A stretch of DNA of 64,000 nt. It comes from Ricinus communis (lineage: Eukaryota > Streptophyta > Magnoliopsida > Malpighiales > Euphorbiaceae). Positions 45,416-57,412 of this stretch are shown here, in pieces. A program made the translations under genes and the position numbers. The notes beneath the pieces are model-generated. The model worked only from the letters and a program-made list of their open reading frames with translations. It was not told where the DNA came from and did not search any database. The first letter of the stretch is position 1, and every line of letters starts with the position of its first letter. Where the stretch lies: positions 4,782,446-4,846,445 of the forward strand of contig NC_063261.1 in assembly GCF_019578655.1 (NCBI RefSeq), read 5' to 3'.

Positions 45416-46770
45416 TGATGGGCTACTGATGCAACCTACACCTAAGGCAGTGAACCTATCGATGCGGCCTAGCACTGGTGAGTATCAAGGTCGTATCCCT
45501 GGAGATCGGGTGAACCTAGAGTTACTACTGTTCGCTATGTTATCTAGTCTGAAATAAGGTGTGAGAAGTCTAAACTAACTAACTAATGACTATGAATGCA
45601 AATAAATAAATGAACAGCAACTAACAACCGAAAGACAACCGCAACAAGAGAAACAAACCCAAAGGGGACCTAAGTGATGGAATTCTAAAGGTTGATTTTA
45701 TAAATTACCAATCTTGCTTACCCATGCCTAAATCCTGAATCGAACTCGGTTCCTCTCTCGAGCTCACCGAGTTCCTAAACCTGCACTAACCTAATGGAAT
45801 CTTTTCCTATCAGATTATTACAGATTAGCATTAAGCGTGATTTAGAACTATTAAGAGTTGTTAATTCTTAATCCGGCGAGTAAATTAACCTTATCTCTAA
45901 GTGTTAACTACCAGTTCTTACTATTCAAATTCCAGTTGTAACAAGCATTTCTCAGTGTCAAGAAACAACCTAAAAGACAATTAATTCAACGTCTCAAATT
46001 AGCTGAATCAAACTTTATTAATGAATAGCAAGAAGATTACAAGAATGGCAAATACAAATCTAACAACTAAGCACAATCTATCAACAAAGGTAAACCCCAA
46101 TAGGTTCGGCAGCCCTAGCTACTCATAATAAAAGAAACAAATACAAAAGGAAATAAATAACAGAAAAGAAAACGGAACATGTGACCTCTCTTCTCTCGAA
46201 TCGGAGTGGAAATGTTGCAAGCACCAACTCTGAAACCAGCCTCAAGTATGGATCTCGGATGTCTCGATCGATAGTTTGGAACCTTCAATCTTTGCTTGAA
46301 TCTCCTAAATCAATCCTTTGAAATGATGTTTGGTCTCCCAAAATGTCAAGAACAGAGGTGTAGAAGTGGAAGGTTGCGCGCATAGAGAAGTCCAGAAGTC
46401 AGAAGAGGAATCCTGTCTCATTTTACGTGCGCCTATTTATAGGTAGAAGTGCCATAGCCCATGCAACGGGCATAAATATCCAAAAATGCAAATCTTTAAA
46501 AACGTCCAAAGGAGGCCGTGCAACGGCCCGTGCAAAAGCCTTGAAATGCACGCCAACAAGGAATCGAATCCGACGAACATCTAATATGCGTAAATCATTA
46601 AAATAGCTTGGTTTCTACCCGGAAATCAATCAATTTCCCATCAAGGAGTCTGAAAACCTAAAAACTCATAAACATACCAAAGTGCGATCAAACAGGAATA
46701 AATATGGCTCAAATACACGGATAAACGACTGATAAACAGTCAATAAACATACATAGAATCATCTATATCA
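45416..46770 (-). repeat. Athila-B LTR (minus orientation)
   Basis: The 1355-bp LTR reads TGATATAGATG... on the minus strand and ends in ...CATCA at 45416. It has a TATA-like CTATAAATAG (minus, about 46431-46442) and GCACGGGCCGTTGCACGG words at about 46510-46535. It shares diverged blocks with Athila-A (for example 'ctaaggcagtgaacctatcgatg' versus the complement of the Athila-A LTR end). Confidence 0.8.
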
Positions 46771-46896
46771 ATTTAAATGGATGCACATGCATCTGACATG
46801 GTTGGGTGGCTCAATACCAAAAGACAAACCACTTGGTTATTCTAGGTTTCTATTCAATTCTGATCAGGTTGGCATTTATCTTGTCTTGACTTGATG
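46771..46896 (+). pseudogene. SPP: SPP exon 8, right part
   Basis: The first 33 bases repeat 38858-38890 with two differences (WMHMH.TW in the same frame). The reading then continues LGGSIPKDKPLGYSRF to a TGA at about 46894. This is the end of the SPP frame. Confidence 0.7.
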
Positions 46897-47891
46897 ATAT
46901 TGGTGCTTGTTATCCTCCTAGCTATATCTTGGAAGCTGGTATAATCAATTGGTTTAGCTGATTTAACTGCCAAAGTTCTCAATAAGGTACATCTGTGACT
47001 CTGAAGAAGGGATTCCATTGCAACACCTGAATAATGGAGTTCTATAAGAACATTGTACAGTAATTGCATCACTTGAGTTATAGGTAGGTATGTAATCTGT
47101 CACTTGTTTATTAGAAGATATTAGGCGCAAGCTTTGCCCCAATATATGATGGACCTGTAATGTGCTGCAACAGAAGAAAGTTAAGCTTTAGGAAATCTTG
47201 GTAGGTGAATATTGTGAGCACTCTTTTAACCGAAGAAAGTAAAAGCAGAACTGGTTTTCTGGTACTCTTAATTTTATGAAGCTTTTTAGTGGAATGTGGC
47301 CCCAAAATTTTATGGTCAAGACTCAATTTGGACTTTTTTGACCTTTTGGGTTAATTTAGCTCAAAACTTTATCTTTTTTTTTAAGTCATTTCTCATTTAA
47401 GAGAGGTGTAACTCGCTCCACATAAAAGAGAATGAATTGCTAAAAAAAGGTAATAATTAATAACTTAGCTGATATTTGTAAAAAGTAAAATTGATTTAAT
47501 ATTGATCTAAGATAAATTTTAGTTATTAAATTGGATAAAAAAATATATTAGTTGATTTCTTAATGATTTTTTTATATATTAATATTTTTTATTAATTAAT
47601 GAATTATTATTTATCTTTTTAAAGAATTTTTTTTTAATTTTAATAGGAGATGACTTTCATTCTCTTACAACAAAAACTCAAAATAATAAAGTTTTAAATT
47701 AAAAAAAAAGAGTTTTTTACACAAATCTCTTTTTATACTACACCAATAACATTTATACCTTCAAAAATTCAGTTTGCAAAAATATGGTCATAGCTTTTTC
47801 TTTTCTAAACTTACAATTTTTATTTTATTTTTTCCTAAAGAACGTTGTGCAGCCTTTTCTTTTGTCTTTTTTTGTAGTCTTTTTTTAGGCT
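46897..47891. other. Host DNA downstream of SPP
   Basis: AT-rich, no gene or TE end recognised. Short ORFs have no resemblance to known domains. Confidence 0.4.
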
Positions 47892-48058
47892 TATTTACTT
47901 CCTGAGTTTTATTCTAATATATGAGTCAGTATCTATAATTTTTTTATTATATTAAAATCCTCTTAAATTTTAATAAAACTAACTATTATCCCTTTTTGTG
48001 TTAGTCGAAGAACTAAACTGGTAATTTAATATTACAATTTGATCATTCTATTTATTTA

Positions 48059-48309
48059 GGCTTAATTGCAAAAGGATACTCGACCTTTGGTGTTTTTTTT
48101 TTCAATTTAATCACGTGTTTTTAATTGTAACAATTTCATGCGTGACCTTATCAATTTTTTCAAATCGGTACATAAATGAGATTTTCAGTGAAGTTTATTC
48201 CATGTGGCTACTAGAGCTCTGGTAAATTAAACATGTAGAAACGGTGCGTTTTAAAGCCAAATCAGAAACGGTGCGTTCTGGAGAGGAGAAATGGTGCGTT
48301 TTTGACATC
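48059..48309 (+). repeat. MULE left TIR
   Basis: Pairs with 53153-53399. It contains three near-direct copies of GAAA(C/T)GGTGCGTT (about 48238, 48266, 48288), also present in the right TIR. Confidence 0.85.
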
Positions 48310-48864
48310 GTAATAAAAAATAAAAAAAATAACAAAACGATGGCGTATATGGTGTAAGAAAACCCTAAATTCCCAAAATTAAAATAGTCGTTATTTGTTA
48401 ATGAAACCATTGAAGAGAGTGAAAGTAAAAGAGAGTGAAAGTGAAAGAGGAAATCATTTGTTATCGAATCCATTTGTTTGAAAAAGCGAAAACATTGTAG
48501 TGCTTTGAAGAATTAAATACATTGTGGTCTCTTGAAGCAGCAAAGACACTGAAGAAGATCAAACATTGTGGTCCCTTGAAGTACCAACCACTGGAAAAGG
48601 ACAAATAAGTTATTATATTGTTACTGGCTTTTCTAAGAAGCTTTTACATTAATGAGATGAGTGCGATATGTGTAGGGTAGGGCATCAATTATTTTTTTAT
48701 TACTGCACTTTCGGGTTTGTCAAAATATATTTGAGTTTGTCATTCTAGAGTACTGTGATTTTGGTATTAATTTATTTGAGTTTGTCATGGTCTGTAGGGT
48801 CTTATTCATGTAATGATTTTGTTTGTCTTGTTGAAATATTAACATTCATGCACTCTTTCAACAG

Positions 48865-51800
48865 AATGTCTTACAGGTTTTCTGTGTATATAAACTATGG
48901 TGGGCGTTTTGCATCTGTTTGTGGGAATGTGGTTTATGTAGGTGGAGATATTATGCCTAAACATGGATTAGACCCCAGATAGGATAAGATTTTTGGACAT
49001 ACTTGATGAAGCAGAAAAAACTAGGGTATTACGGGGCAAAGATTTCTTATAAGATTCCAGGATTGAGTTTGAATGATGGGTTAAGGGAAATGGTGGATGA
49101 TAAAGGTTTAATGTATATATGATTAAGTATATAGATGATGCCAATAGTGTATTACAAGTCTATGTTGAAGAAGAGAAAGGACAAGTAGCATTGCCTAGTG
49201 GTATAAGTCAATCTATTCATGGAAAAGATGGTGGTGTTAGTTGTATTAGTGAAAATTCAGAAGGTGTAGATAATTTAGATGAAACTGAGGATGAGATTGA
49301 GTGTGATGAGTTGAACACTGTGATTGATGTCAGTGTTGAGCATAGTGAGCAATTGCAGCAGCAAGTAGAATCGGAAGAGGATCATGAATACTTACCAGTT
49401 GATGAGAGTGACACAGATGATGGACTAAATGATAATGAACTGTCAGATGATGATGAGTATGTGGAAGCAAGGAAAAGTATAGCAAAGTATAAGAATTATA
49501 TGCCTGTTAATGAGCTTGCTGACAGATTACATGGAAACACTGGTTTGTAGTTCAAAAGATCATCTACTGATAGCACTACTGGGGCAGAAAATGCTAGACA
49601 TAAAGCATCTGGCTTTGTAAGTGAATACGAAGACTCTAATGGGGATGTGAATTCAGACAGTACTGATGAGGATGACATTGAAGAGGGTTCAAGAAAGAGG
49701 AGAAAGAGGGTTGTATATGATCCCAGATGTGATTATAAGTATTTACAGCTGGTTCTTGGAATGCGATTTGAAGATGCACATTAGTACAAAGTTACAATTT
49801 GTAAATGGTCAATTATTAATGGTCACAAAGTGCAGGTGATGAGAAGCAGCAAGTACCAATTTCAAATGAGATGTGACAAGGGATGCCCATGGAGACTGTA
49901 TGGAAGCATGATTAAAAGAGAGCATACCTTTGCTATTAAGACATATGTTGGTGAGCATAGGTGCCCTAGCGAGATGAAAAATAGGCAAGCTACCTCTGAA
50001 TGGATAGCTAAGGAATATATACATAGATTCAGAAGAAATGCCAATTGGAGTGTGAAGGACTTGGAGGATGACTTACTTGATAAGTTCTGTGTTCAAGTGT
50101 TAAGAACAAAATGCTATAGGGCAAAATGGAAAGCACTTAATATGCTAAAAGGGTTTATACAGGAACATTATGCTAAGTTAAGAGGCTATAAAGTTGAATT
50201 GCTAAGGGTGGATAAGGAAGGCAGATTTGATTTCCTCCTTGATGAAGACTGCACTTTTAAAGGGTTCTTTATAGGCTTTAGTTCCTTGAGGAAAGGGTTT
50301 TTGAAGTATTGTAGGCCCATTATTGGATTTGATGGGTGTTTTTTGAAAAGTTTTTTAGGAGGGGCATTATTATGTGCAGTTGCTAAAGATGGGAACAATC
50401 AAATGCTCCCATCTTTTGGGTTGTAGTTGAATGTGAAAATGAGTACTTTTGGACTTGGTTTTTAACCATTATTTTAGAGGAGCTGCAAATTACAGATGGT
50501 TTAGGCTGGACCTTTATATCAGACCAACAAAATGTGATTTTTCTTAACTATTTTAATTGTTGTTTAGTTTATATTTGTATTTGCTTTATTGCACAGGGTC
50601 TTACTAATGCTATAAAAAACCTAGCACTTTTTGCTGAACATAGGAATTGTGCTAGACATGTTTATTGTAATTGGAAGGAGTTTAAGGGGAAAGTATTAAA
50701 CAAACATGTTTTGGAGTGCAGCTAGAAGTACTTATGAAGATGCTTACAAGGAAGCCATTGATCAAATTAAAGTAGAGAATGAAGCTGCCTATAACAATTT
50801 TTTACAGAGGGATCCATCCAAATTTTGTAAGTCATTTATCCGTGAGCTTTCTAAGTGTGATATGATTGATAACAATGTCAGTGAAACCTTCAGTGGTTAC
50901 ATTGTGAAATTTAGGAGTATGACCATTATAGACATGCTAGAAGAGATCGGATGTGCATTAATAGAGAGAATACACAGTAAGTTGATGCATGCTAGTGGTT
51001 TAACTGACTCCATCACACCTAGAATAAGAACTAAGCTTGAAGAAACCAAGTACAATAGTAGATTATGTACTTGCAAACCTACTGTTGGTGGCAAGTTTCA
51101 AGTGAAAATAGGAGAGGATCAGTTTGTGGTTGATATAAATATGCACACTTGTACTTGTAGAGCATGGCAGATAACAAGCATTCCTTGTATCCATGCCTGT
51201 TCTAGCATTCATTGGATGAACCAGGATAGTGCAACCTTTATGGACAAGTACTATACTGTAAAAACTTATATTGAAACCTACAAAAATGCTCTTGAGCTAC
51301 TGAATGGTAGAAAAATGTGGCCACAAGCTGATGGGCTTCTAATCAAGGCACCCAAATTTAAGAAAATGTCTAGTAGACCCAAGAAGAATAGGAAGAGAGA
51401 TATCATTGAAGATTCAAAGAATCCTAATAAGCTGTCCAGACAAGGAATTCAAATGACTTGTGCAGTTTGTGGAGGAGTCAGGCACAACAAGAGGAGTTGT
51501 AAGATGAAAAATGATCCATCTTTCAAGAGGCCTCCTAAATTGTCAGTCAAGCATGGCAGGCCACGAAAAGCAACTTCTAGACTTGGATCTACTGCAACTT
51601 CCCTGACAACTCAGTCTGATGTCCTTAGCTCAAGTGGACCAAGTCAATTTGCTGGCACACCTTCTCTGGACCAAGTCAATTTGCTAGCATACCTTCAAAT
51701 GGACCTCAATCTGGCTAAACCACCAAAAATAGGTCTCAAAACAGGAAAAAAGAAACTGCATTAGTAAGTTATTTGAACACTTGTATTTGGTTTACATTTG

Positions 51801-52183
51801 AACAATGGGAAGCCCAATTTGTATTCACTATGGTTATACAAACAGGTTAACCAAGGTTATGGAGTAAGAATCTTTGAAGATTTTGGCAACATGTATTTGA
51901 GGATAATATAATATCTATTTTTTTCTTATGATTTTATGCCTAGTCTAACGGAACAATTATGTTTGGTTTCTAGATGCCTGAATCAAGGAGAGTGAAATTC
52001 ATTTCTGGTACAAAGACAGTAGCAAGTAAGGGCAAATCAATTCCCTCTTATGCCAGACCAATAATTGCAAGTTCAACAAACAATAGAGGTGGAAGAGGAG
52101 GGGGCAGAGGTCATGGCAGAGAAGCTAAAAATGGTGGGAGAGGTGTTGCACCTATTGGAACCCATGAGAGTCGAACAATTTGA
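48865..52183 (+). pseudogene. MULE transposase (MURA-like), broken
   Basis: A start behind an acceptor-like TTTCAACAG gives an N-terminal MULE domain (RFSVYINYGGRF, VGGDIMPKHGLDP), an acidic region (49119-49680), a DNA-binding part (CDKGCPWRLYGS, GEHRCPSEMKNR) and a DDE core: D in IIGFDGCFLK (about 50325), D in FISDQQN (about 50522), E in NNVSETFSGYI (about 50880). A 63-bp intron (50534-50596) splits the block after SDQQ. A SWIM finger CTCRAWQITSIPCIHAC (51150-51200) and knuckle CAVCGGVRHNKRSC (51462-51503) follow. A glycine/arginine-rich last exon may be 51974-52183. Frameshifts near 49120, 50415 and 50705 and a TAG at 48979 break it. Confidence 0.85.
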
Positions 52184-53152
52184 TTGGTTATTACAATTGT
52201 GATTAAATGTAGAGCAGAACATTTTCTTTTTTAGACACATATTGTATCTATTATCTTGTTTGCAGACTTGTGCCTTTCTTTGTAGCAATCTTTATACTCT
52301 TTTTTTGTAGGCAAATATTGCCTTTGTTTTCACACCTATTAACAGAATGTTTTGAAGGTAGATAATGCCTTTATTTTCATCAGAAAATATTCTTCTTAAA
52401 TACTTGTATTCTCCATTTATGATTTTACTAGTACCATATATGTGCAAGGCATCCAATTTCAAGTTATATGGCCTATGTAAAAATGCTCAATAATCATAGA
52501 TTAACATTTTCATTTATTCAACATTTTTGTTCAAATTACAATACAAATATTTATCCAATAGTTATGCTAAACTCATAGGTAGTACAATATCAATACCAAT
52601 AACCACAGTCATGAGTAGTAGAACATAAAACTTTCTCAAACCACATCAGAACACTCTCTTGTAGCATTTTCTTCTCAGAATTAAGCTTTCTGCAGTCATC
52701 AACAGTTTTCTACAATAGTTTTCTGCAGTCATCAACATTTTTCTGCAGTAACTCAAACTATTCATTCTTTTCTTCACAGCTACATACTTTCTCAACCATC
52801 GTTGACTCCATTACCATCTTCACTTTCATTACCTCTTATAATGCGTCCCTTCTAGCCTTCAAATGATTCATCACCTTTTTCGTATAAGGAAGCCATTGCT
52901 ATGTTAGGGTGAAGCCATCGAACTACTGATCGAGCTCACAATTGAAGCATTATAGGACCAGAAAAAAAAAACTTTCAATCAACTTAATATAACACCATTA
53001 GCTTCAAACTAGCAGACGAATGTGAATTTGGGGGCATATGAAGCACGAGAATAAGAATAACTAGGTTTAGAGATTGCAGATGAATTTGAAAATTAAGATA
53101 TTTGGGGCATATGAAGCACAATGAATTTGGAAACAAGGATCTTCAATTTAAG
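52184..53152 (-). other. MULE 3' region with a possible degenerate coiled-coil ORF (minus)
   Basis: Minus-strand reading of about 52560-52870 gives charged, lysine/glutamate-rich residues with heptad-like spacing and a hydrophobic end, interrupted by stops. An internal duplication of 'gttttctgcagtcatcaaca' is at about 52690-52745. Similar small ORFs beside MULE transposases are known, but I cannot assign this one. Confidence 0.3.
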
Positions 53153-53399
53153 ATGTCAAAAACGCACTGTTTCTCCTCTCCAAAACGCACCGTTTCTGAT
53201 TTGGCTTTAAAACGCACTGTTTTTATGTGTTTACTTTACTAAAGCTCTGGTAGCCACGTGGAATAAACTTCACCGAAAATCTCATTTATATATCGATTTG
53301 AAAAAATTGATAAGGTCGCGCATGACATTATTACAGTTAAAAACACGTGATTAAATTAAAAAAAACACCAAAAGTCGAGTATTCTTTTGCAATTAAGCC
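53153..53399 (-). repeat. MULE right TIR
   Basis: Complement of the left TIR with scattered differences; its end GCAATTAAGCC is at 53389-53399. Confidence 0.85.
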
Positions 53400-53961
53400 A
53401 ATTTATTATTAAATATCAAACTCGTCTAAAATAAATTTTTTATTAAATTAGAATAAAATTTTATTCTTAACACAAATTAGTATCTAGATTATTTTACTAG
53501 ATTAAGGCATGATTGTTTAATTTAATTTTTATTTTTAATATAGTTTAACTATAATATATAATAAAAATAATAATAGAATGATTTTTTTTAATTAGAAATG
53601 TTTATTTTATATTATTATAGTAATTTAATAATATTGTTGTAATATAGATAGTTTTAAAATATTTAAATTTGTTTGAATTAAATTGTATTAAGAAAAAATT
53701 AGAGCAAGAAAAAGATATTATATTTATGATTTTAATTAGATATTAAAATTAATTTATGCTAAAAATAAAATTTTACTCTAATTTGATAATAAAAATTAAT
53801 TTGGACAAATTTGATACTTGATAATAAGTTTGATGATCAGATTATAGTCTTAAATCACTAGTTTAATCATTCGACTAACACAGGAAAGAGTAGTAGTTAA
53901 TTTTATTAAAATTAAAAATTAAATATAATAATATAGAAACCAAACTTCAGTAAGTAAATAG

Positions 53962-53995
53962 TATTTAATCTCTTTTCTATATAACTTGTCATTAA

Positions 53996-54062
<67 letters not shown>

Positions 54063-55809
54063 TTGGAGGCTTTTCTGAGTCGTTGACATGGGGTTGTTGA
54101 CTTCAGCAGGGCAAAAAGGAAGGGTGAAATTTGTGGTTCTGGCTTATTTAGACTTTAGAGTTATTATTCTATTTTTGAAATAGAGATTAATGGTGAAATT
54201 TGTTGATTAAATAATTAAATCAAGTATTGAATTAATTGACATTTTAGCATCTTATTCCTTTTCATACTCTTATTCCCTGTCTTGTTTCACTTTAACTTTT
54301 ATTTTCTTTTGTTTTTTAACATCTTTTCGTTTATACAAAACGTTGAAATTTCACCGACCCCAAATTTGTTGACTTACGACTCTGCAGTTTAATACAAACA
54401 AGTAGTTTTACTTAACAATCATTTATCAATCAATTATATATCTACAAGTATAGAAAGCCTTATATTATGCACTCCGGTTTTTATCCTTATATTATTCAAT
54501 CCAGACCACATTGTAATGTGGTCCTGCTAGGTATCATGTATTAGAATTCTAATGTGTTTTTTTTTTTTTTAATTTATATACATTAAATTGTATTAAATTT
54601 ACATTAACTCTTTATTAAACATATATTTAATATTTATTACTTAAGCGTTAAATATTCATTTATTTATTTTATTAAAAAGATATTTCTACCATAATATAAA
54701 AATTTATAAGATAATTTTAGCTTGACGTTTTTTTTTTATTAGCTGTAAAGACAATTTATATTATGTCAATAAATGACGGATATCTTTATCAATCATAAAA
54801 ATGTTTCAATATATATTTTCATCTGAAAATAATTACTTCATAGTGATTTGAGAAACATAGATAGAATTATAACTACTCAATTAACAAGAATAAATTAATG
54901 AACATAAAAATCATAAATGATGAAATCTTTCATTAAAATAATAAGCATTTAAAAATTGTCGTAATACAAAATGAGCATCATTACATTAAGCAATGAATGT
55001 TATCCTATGAATGACAAATATTAATATCCATTATAAAAATATAACACTTTTCGTTATGAAATTATCAATCATATTTTGTTAAAATTCTTAAATTTTCAAA
55101 TGTACAAATAATTAGTTTCATTCACTAATAATATGAAATTTTAGTATATAAAGAGTTTCTAAAAATTATATTATATTAGCTTTAATAGATAATTTATTTT
55201 ATCATTTGCCAATAGTATATCGATTTTTAATTCTCTAAAGTATGACTAATTGAAAAAATAAAAAAATATATCACCAATTATGTTAATTTTTAAATTTTAT
55301 TTACCTATAATATATATATATATATATATTTATTAAATTTTGAGATATAAATTTTCTTAAAATGTATTATTATATTTTGACATAATTTTGACATGTATGC
55401 TTATTTTTAACACATAAAATTTAAGTTTATGTATAAAAAATTAAGAAAGACATTAAAAATATTTAATTTATTATTATTTCTAAAAATATCATAAATAGTT
55501 ATAAAGTATTAAAAATTTTAACTTTATATATAAATTCAATTTAAATTATAATTTAAAGTTAAAATAATTATAACAATCGTACAACGCATAGGTAAAAAAA
55601 AGTTAATTTTATAAATAAAAATATTTATTCAATATATATAATTTTAAATTATATAATATTAATTTTATAATTTATTTTATTATAATTTCATATAGAAAAA
55701 AAAACCTAAAGAAGCAGACAGTCCCACACGTATGGCTCTGTCTACGAATTACACTGCAAGATAAACCGGGGTGCCGGCAATAAATTGGCCAAGGATAAGA
55801 AGAGAATCA
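53962..55809. other. AT-rich spacer
   Basis: No gene is seen. It holds the TA microsatellite at 54001-54060 and a shorter one at 55310-55329. Much of 54560-55680 is over 80 percent A+T by eye. Confidence 0.5.
54001..54060. repeat. (TA)n microsatellite
   Basis: About 30 uninterrupted TA units. Confidence 0.95.
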
Positions 55810-56204
55810 ACGACTTACCAATCCTCAGGTGGCTCCAATAACGACAGCTTCATTAAGTACTCTTTAATCCTATTGAAGGCTTTCTAACAATTCTCATCTC
55901 ACACAACATGCGAGTGTTTCCTCAAAAGCTTGAAGATAGGATCACAAATCAATGTGAGCTTAGAAATGAATCTACTAATGTATTGCAAACATCCTAGAAA
56001 CCTTCTTACCTCTTTCTCTATCTTCGATGTTTGCATTTACTGAATAGTCTTTATCTTGTCTAGATAGAATTCTATACCTTGTTGACTCACTATATTCCCT
56101 AACAGCTTTTATGATGTCACTCTGAATACACTCTTCTTCGGGTTGAGTCTTACATTATACCTTTCCACTCATCCTAGAAACCTATCAACAGCCTGAAAGT
56201 GCCC

Positions 56205-56720
56205 TTACCTTGTTTCAACTTCAACCATCATATCGTCTACATATACCTCCACTTCATTTTGCATTATATCATGAAATAGGGTAGTGATTGCTCTCTGATA
56301 AGTTGCCTCTGCATTCTTTAGTTCAAAACTGTAGCAGTACGTGCCCCATCCGATGATGAACACCGTCTTCAACTTGTCTACTACTGCCATCATATCTAGT
56401 TGTATCTGGAGAACCCATCAGTAAAGGTGTATATCACACTTGAGGTGGCACTGTTGACTATCACATCTATGTGAGGAAGGGAAAAACCGTCTTTAGGGTA
56501 TTGCCTTACTTAGGTCCCAATAATCTACACACGTTCTGACTTTTCCATCTTTCTTCAAGATTGGGACAATACTTGCCACCATTGGGATAATCAACTACAT
56601 CGAGGAAATTAGATTTTACTTGCTTAGCGACCTCTTGTCGGATCTTCTCTGCCCTTTCCGGCCTTAGCCTTCTCATTCTTTTGCTTGATAGGCTTGATGT
56701 GCGGATAGGTCAGAATATGA
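56205..56720 (-). pseudogene. Tat-3 reverse transcriptase fragment
   Basis: Frameshifted RT with WGTYCYSFELKNAEATYQRA and EVYVDDMMVE; a few residues around the FGLKN block are missing compared with Tat-1. Confidence 0.7.
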
Positions 56721-57412
56721 TGCTTTGCTATCTTTCTGTCTAACCCTGACATGTTTTCATATGACTAAGCAAATACCGAATTTCTCTTTTCTATTATTTT
56801 TTCAAATTCTCTCCTCTCCTCAGGAATTATATCATGAGCAATCAAAATATGCCTTGGATTTTCATCTATTCCTAAATTAAATGAATCAATTTGTATGAAA
56901 TTTATGTCAAACATGCACATGCCATGATTATTAAAATGCACACTACCATCAAGAAAGATATCACACAACTAAGTAAAATCAGAGTTCATATCATTGATCT
57001 TAGAAGCAAAAAAGACATCGTCCTTATAAAGATCGGATGTTATTTCATCAATCTCTTCATAAAATACATCAATGACATTTTCTTCTATTAAAGTAGCTAA
57101 CCCTTGCGGACTCAAATTTCTTCGATAAGTATATGAACTCTTCTAGCTTCAACTCTTCGACCTTAGCTGTGACCTTCTTTCAGACATCCTTGATGCTTAG
57201 TACAACCATCCTATTGAAGATTAAACTCTTGAAAATCTCAAATTCCAGCACCTCAGTCCTAGCTATTGTAACAGGCTTGGGCTCTATAAAGTAGGGCTTA
57301 TACTTTTGGGCAAAAATGTCTTTTAGAGTCTTACCCTTTGGTTTGCCCTTATCTTCGTCCTCATGGTATCCCAGGCCATATCAGGTCTTTTATCCCTTAA
57401 AGTCTAGCAGCT

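Larger units (their letters stand above)
38891..46770. mobile_element. Athila-B, rearranged Athila insert in SPP exon 8
   Basis: Two oppositely oriented parts abut near 45045: plus-strand pol and env-position ORF (38891-45045, lacking gag, PBS and LTR) and minus-strand LTR-PBS-gag start (46770-45046). Together they carry each part once, as if the inner part of one element had been inverted and one LTR lost. The right edge is a true LTR end (TGATATAGATG on the minus strand). The left edge begins inside RT. SPP exon sequence of 33 bp is duplicated at the two sides. Confidence 0.75.
29997..46896 (+). pseudogene. SPP: Sucrose-phosphate phosphatase (SPP) pseudogene, eight exons
   Basis: SPP removes phosphate from sucrose-6-phosphate, the last step of sucrose synthesis in the cytosol. 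The eight exons join in frame at GT-AG borders: 29997-30056, 30138-30437, 30606-30717, 36699-36893, 36980-37271, 37861-38047, 38697-38743, and 38841-38890 continued at 46771-46896. The HAD phosphatase motif VSDLDFTMV is in exons 1-2, KPLLTPDITITSVGTEI in exon 2, [14 protein letters not shown] in exon 4 and the SPP C-terminal domain in exons 5-8. Two TAG codons (about 30259 and 36768), a one-base insertion in exon 5 (about 37112) and the Athila-B insertion in exon 8 show it is non-functional. Copia-1 lies in intron 3. Confidence 0.9.
48059..53399 (+). mobile_element. MULE (Mutator-like DNA transposon) with long TIRs
   Basis: Inverted ends GGCTTAATTGCAAAAG... of about 250 bases lie at 48059-48309 and 53153-53399. 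Between them is a MURA-type transposase gene. Flanks are ATTTATTTA and AATTTATTA, similar but not an exact 9-bp duplication. Frameshifts and stops in the transposase suggest it cannot move itself, while the TIRs are well kept. Confidence 0.85.
47892..53961. mobile_element. Palindromic (fold-back) element that hosts the MULE
   Basis: 47892-48058 and the complement of 53780-53961 are similar along about 170 bases (shared words TATTTACTT, TTTTAATAAAA, TGTGTTAGTCGAA, TGATCAT). The match continues across the MULE: 53400-53490 pairs with 53725-53800. So, without the MULE, 47892-53961 would be one ~0.73-kb near-palindrome. No coding content. Its family is not identified. Confidence 0.65.

Noticed and set aside
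48050..53408. Perfect 9-bp target duplication for the MULE
   Set aside because: Flanks ATTTATTTA and AATTTATTA agree only in part; AT-richness makes this weak.
54001..54060. TA run as an origin or regulatory site
   Set aside because: A plain microsatellite; nothing else supports a function.
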